Assembly: GCF_001905545.1 (NCBI RefSeq)
Contig: NZ_LIPD01000008.1
Span: 248,001 to 312,000, forward strand
From: Streptomyces sp. CB02056
Lineage (GTDB): Bacteria; Actinomycetota; Actinomycetes; Streptomycetales; Streptomycetaceae
Length of the DNA: 64,000 nt
Reading direction: 5' to 3'
Part shown: positions 63,968-64,000 of the stretch, one piece after another
How positions within the stretch are numbered: the stretch's first letter is position 1
Layout of the letters: each line of letters begins with the position of its first letter
Notes under the pieces: generated by a model
Told to the model about the DNA's origin: nothing
Database searches by the model: none
The model's input: only the letters and a program-made list of their open reading frames with translations
Translations under genes and position numbers: made by a program

Positions 63968-64000
63968 ATGACCTCCACCACGCTGCTCCACCTGGACTCC
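63968..64000 (+). CDS. Start of an azoreductase-like gene, cut by window edge
   Basis: ATG 63968 opens MTSTTLLHLDS, 11 codons. The TLLHLDS start resembles FMN-dependent NADH-azoreductases (AzoR: ATLLHIDSS). Too little sequence for certainty. ECF41 sigma genes are usually next to an oxidoreductase or carboxymuconolactone decarboxylase gene that they activate, which agrees. Confidence 0.45.
   Translation, partial: MTSTTLLHLDS

Overview
The window is high-GC actinobacterial DNA. Codon third positions are almost all G or C, GTG and TTG starts are common, and the ribosomal/RNA polymerase gene order (tRNA-Trp-secE-nusG, rplKA, rplJL, rpoBC, rpsL-rpsG-fusA-tuf) is that of Streptomyces/Kitasatospora. 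Serpin, P450, ADP-ribosylglycohydrolase and ECF41 genes also fit the family Streptomycetaceae. The species cannot be named from the sequence alone. I see no insertion sequence, prophage, CRISPR array or rRNA gene.

Layout. 1-2366: a polytopic membrane protein cut by the left edge and a GT2 glycosyltransferase. 2578-7309: the str operon (rpsL, rpsG, fusA, tuf) read leftward from a clear promoter at 7281-7309. 7415-19668: an accessory block between str and rpoBC, with a DUF2142 membrane protein, a DUF1707 protein, an ABC-2 exporter pair, a DUF2786 protein, two ADP-ribosylglycohydrolases around a lipoprotein serpin, a P450 and a sirtuin. 19757-35781: initiator tRNA, rpoC, rpoB, rplL, rplJ, three LppX/LprG-like lipoproteins, rplA, rplK, nusG, secE and tRNA-Trp, all leftward. 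36073-39565: an aspartate-type aminotransferase, adenosine deaminase and murB. 39643-41755: a TetR/MFS efflux pair with two matching operator-like sites. 41853-43293: two MaoC-type (HadA/HadB-like) dehydratases, rpmG, tRNA-Met and tRNA-Thr. 43573-44841: an amidohydrolase-like protein that has lost key metal residues.

44883-55481 is a potassium island. It holds kdpE, kdpD, kdpC, kdpB, kdpA, kdpF, an unlabelled 27-codon membrane microprotein gene ahead of kdpF, and a KimA-type APC potassium permease. Arrays of an 11-bp direct repeat (TTGACG + 5 nt) lie upstream of the kdp operon, upstream of the KimA-like gene, and at a third place just beyond kdpE. The third array is followed by a promoter-like block and two perfect hairpins that together look like a small RNA gene. 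I infer a KdpE-type regulon with a possible regulatory RNA member; this is the most interesting part of the window.

55707-64000: tRNA-Tyr, a YajQ protein, a conserved unknown, an M24 peptidase, a PAP2 membrane protein overlapping a mug-type DNA glycosylase, a LysR regulator divergent from a zinc-less MDR oxidoreductase with a TCCAT-N11-ATGGA site between them, and an ECF41-type sigma factor divergent from the first codons of an azoreductase-like gene. Both arms of that last divergent pair carry the same GGTCACC-N16-CGTC promoter.
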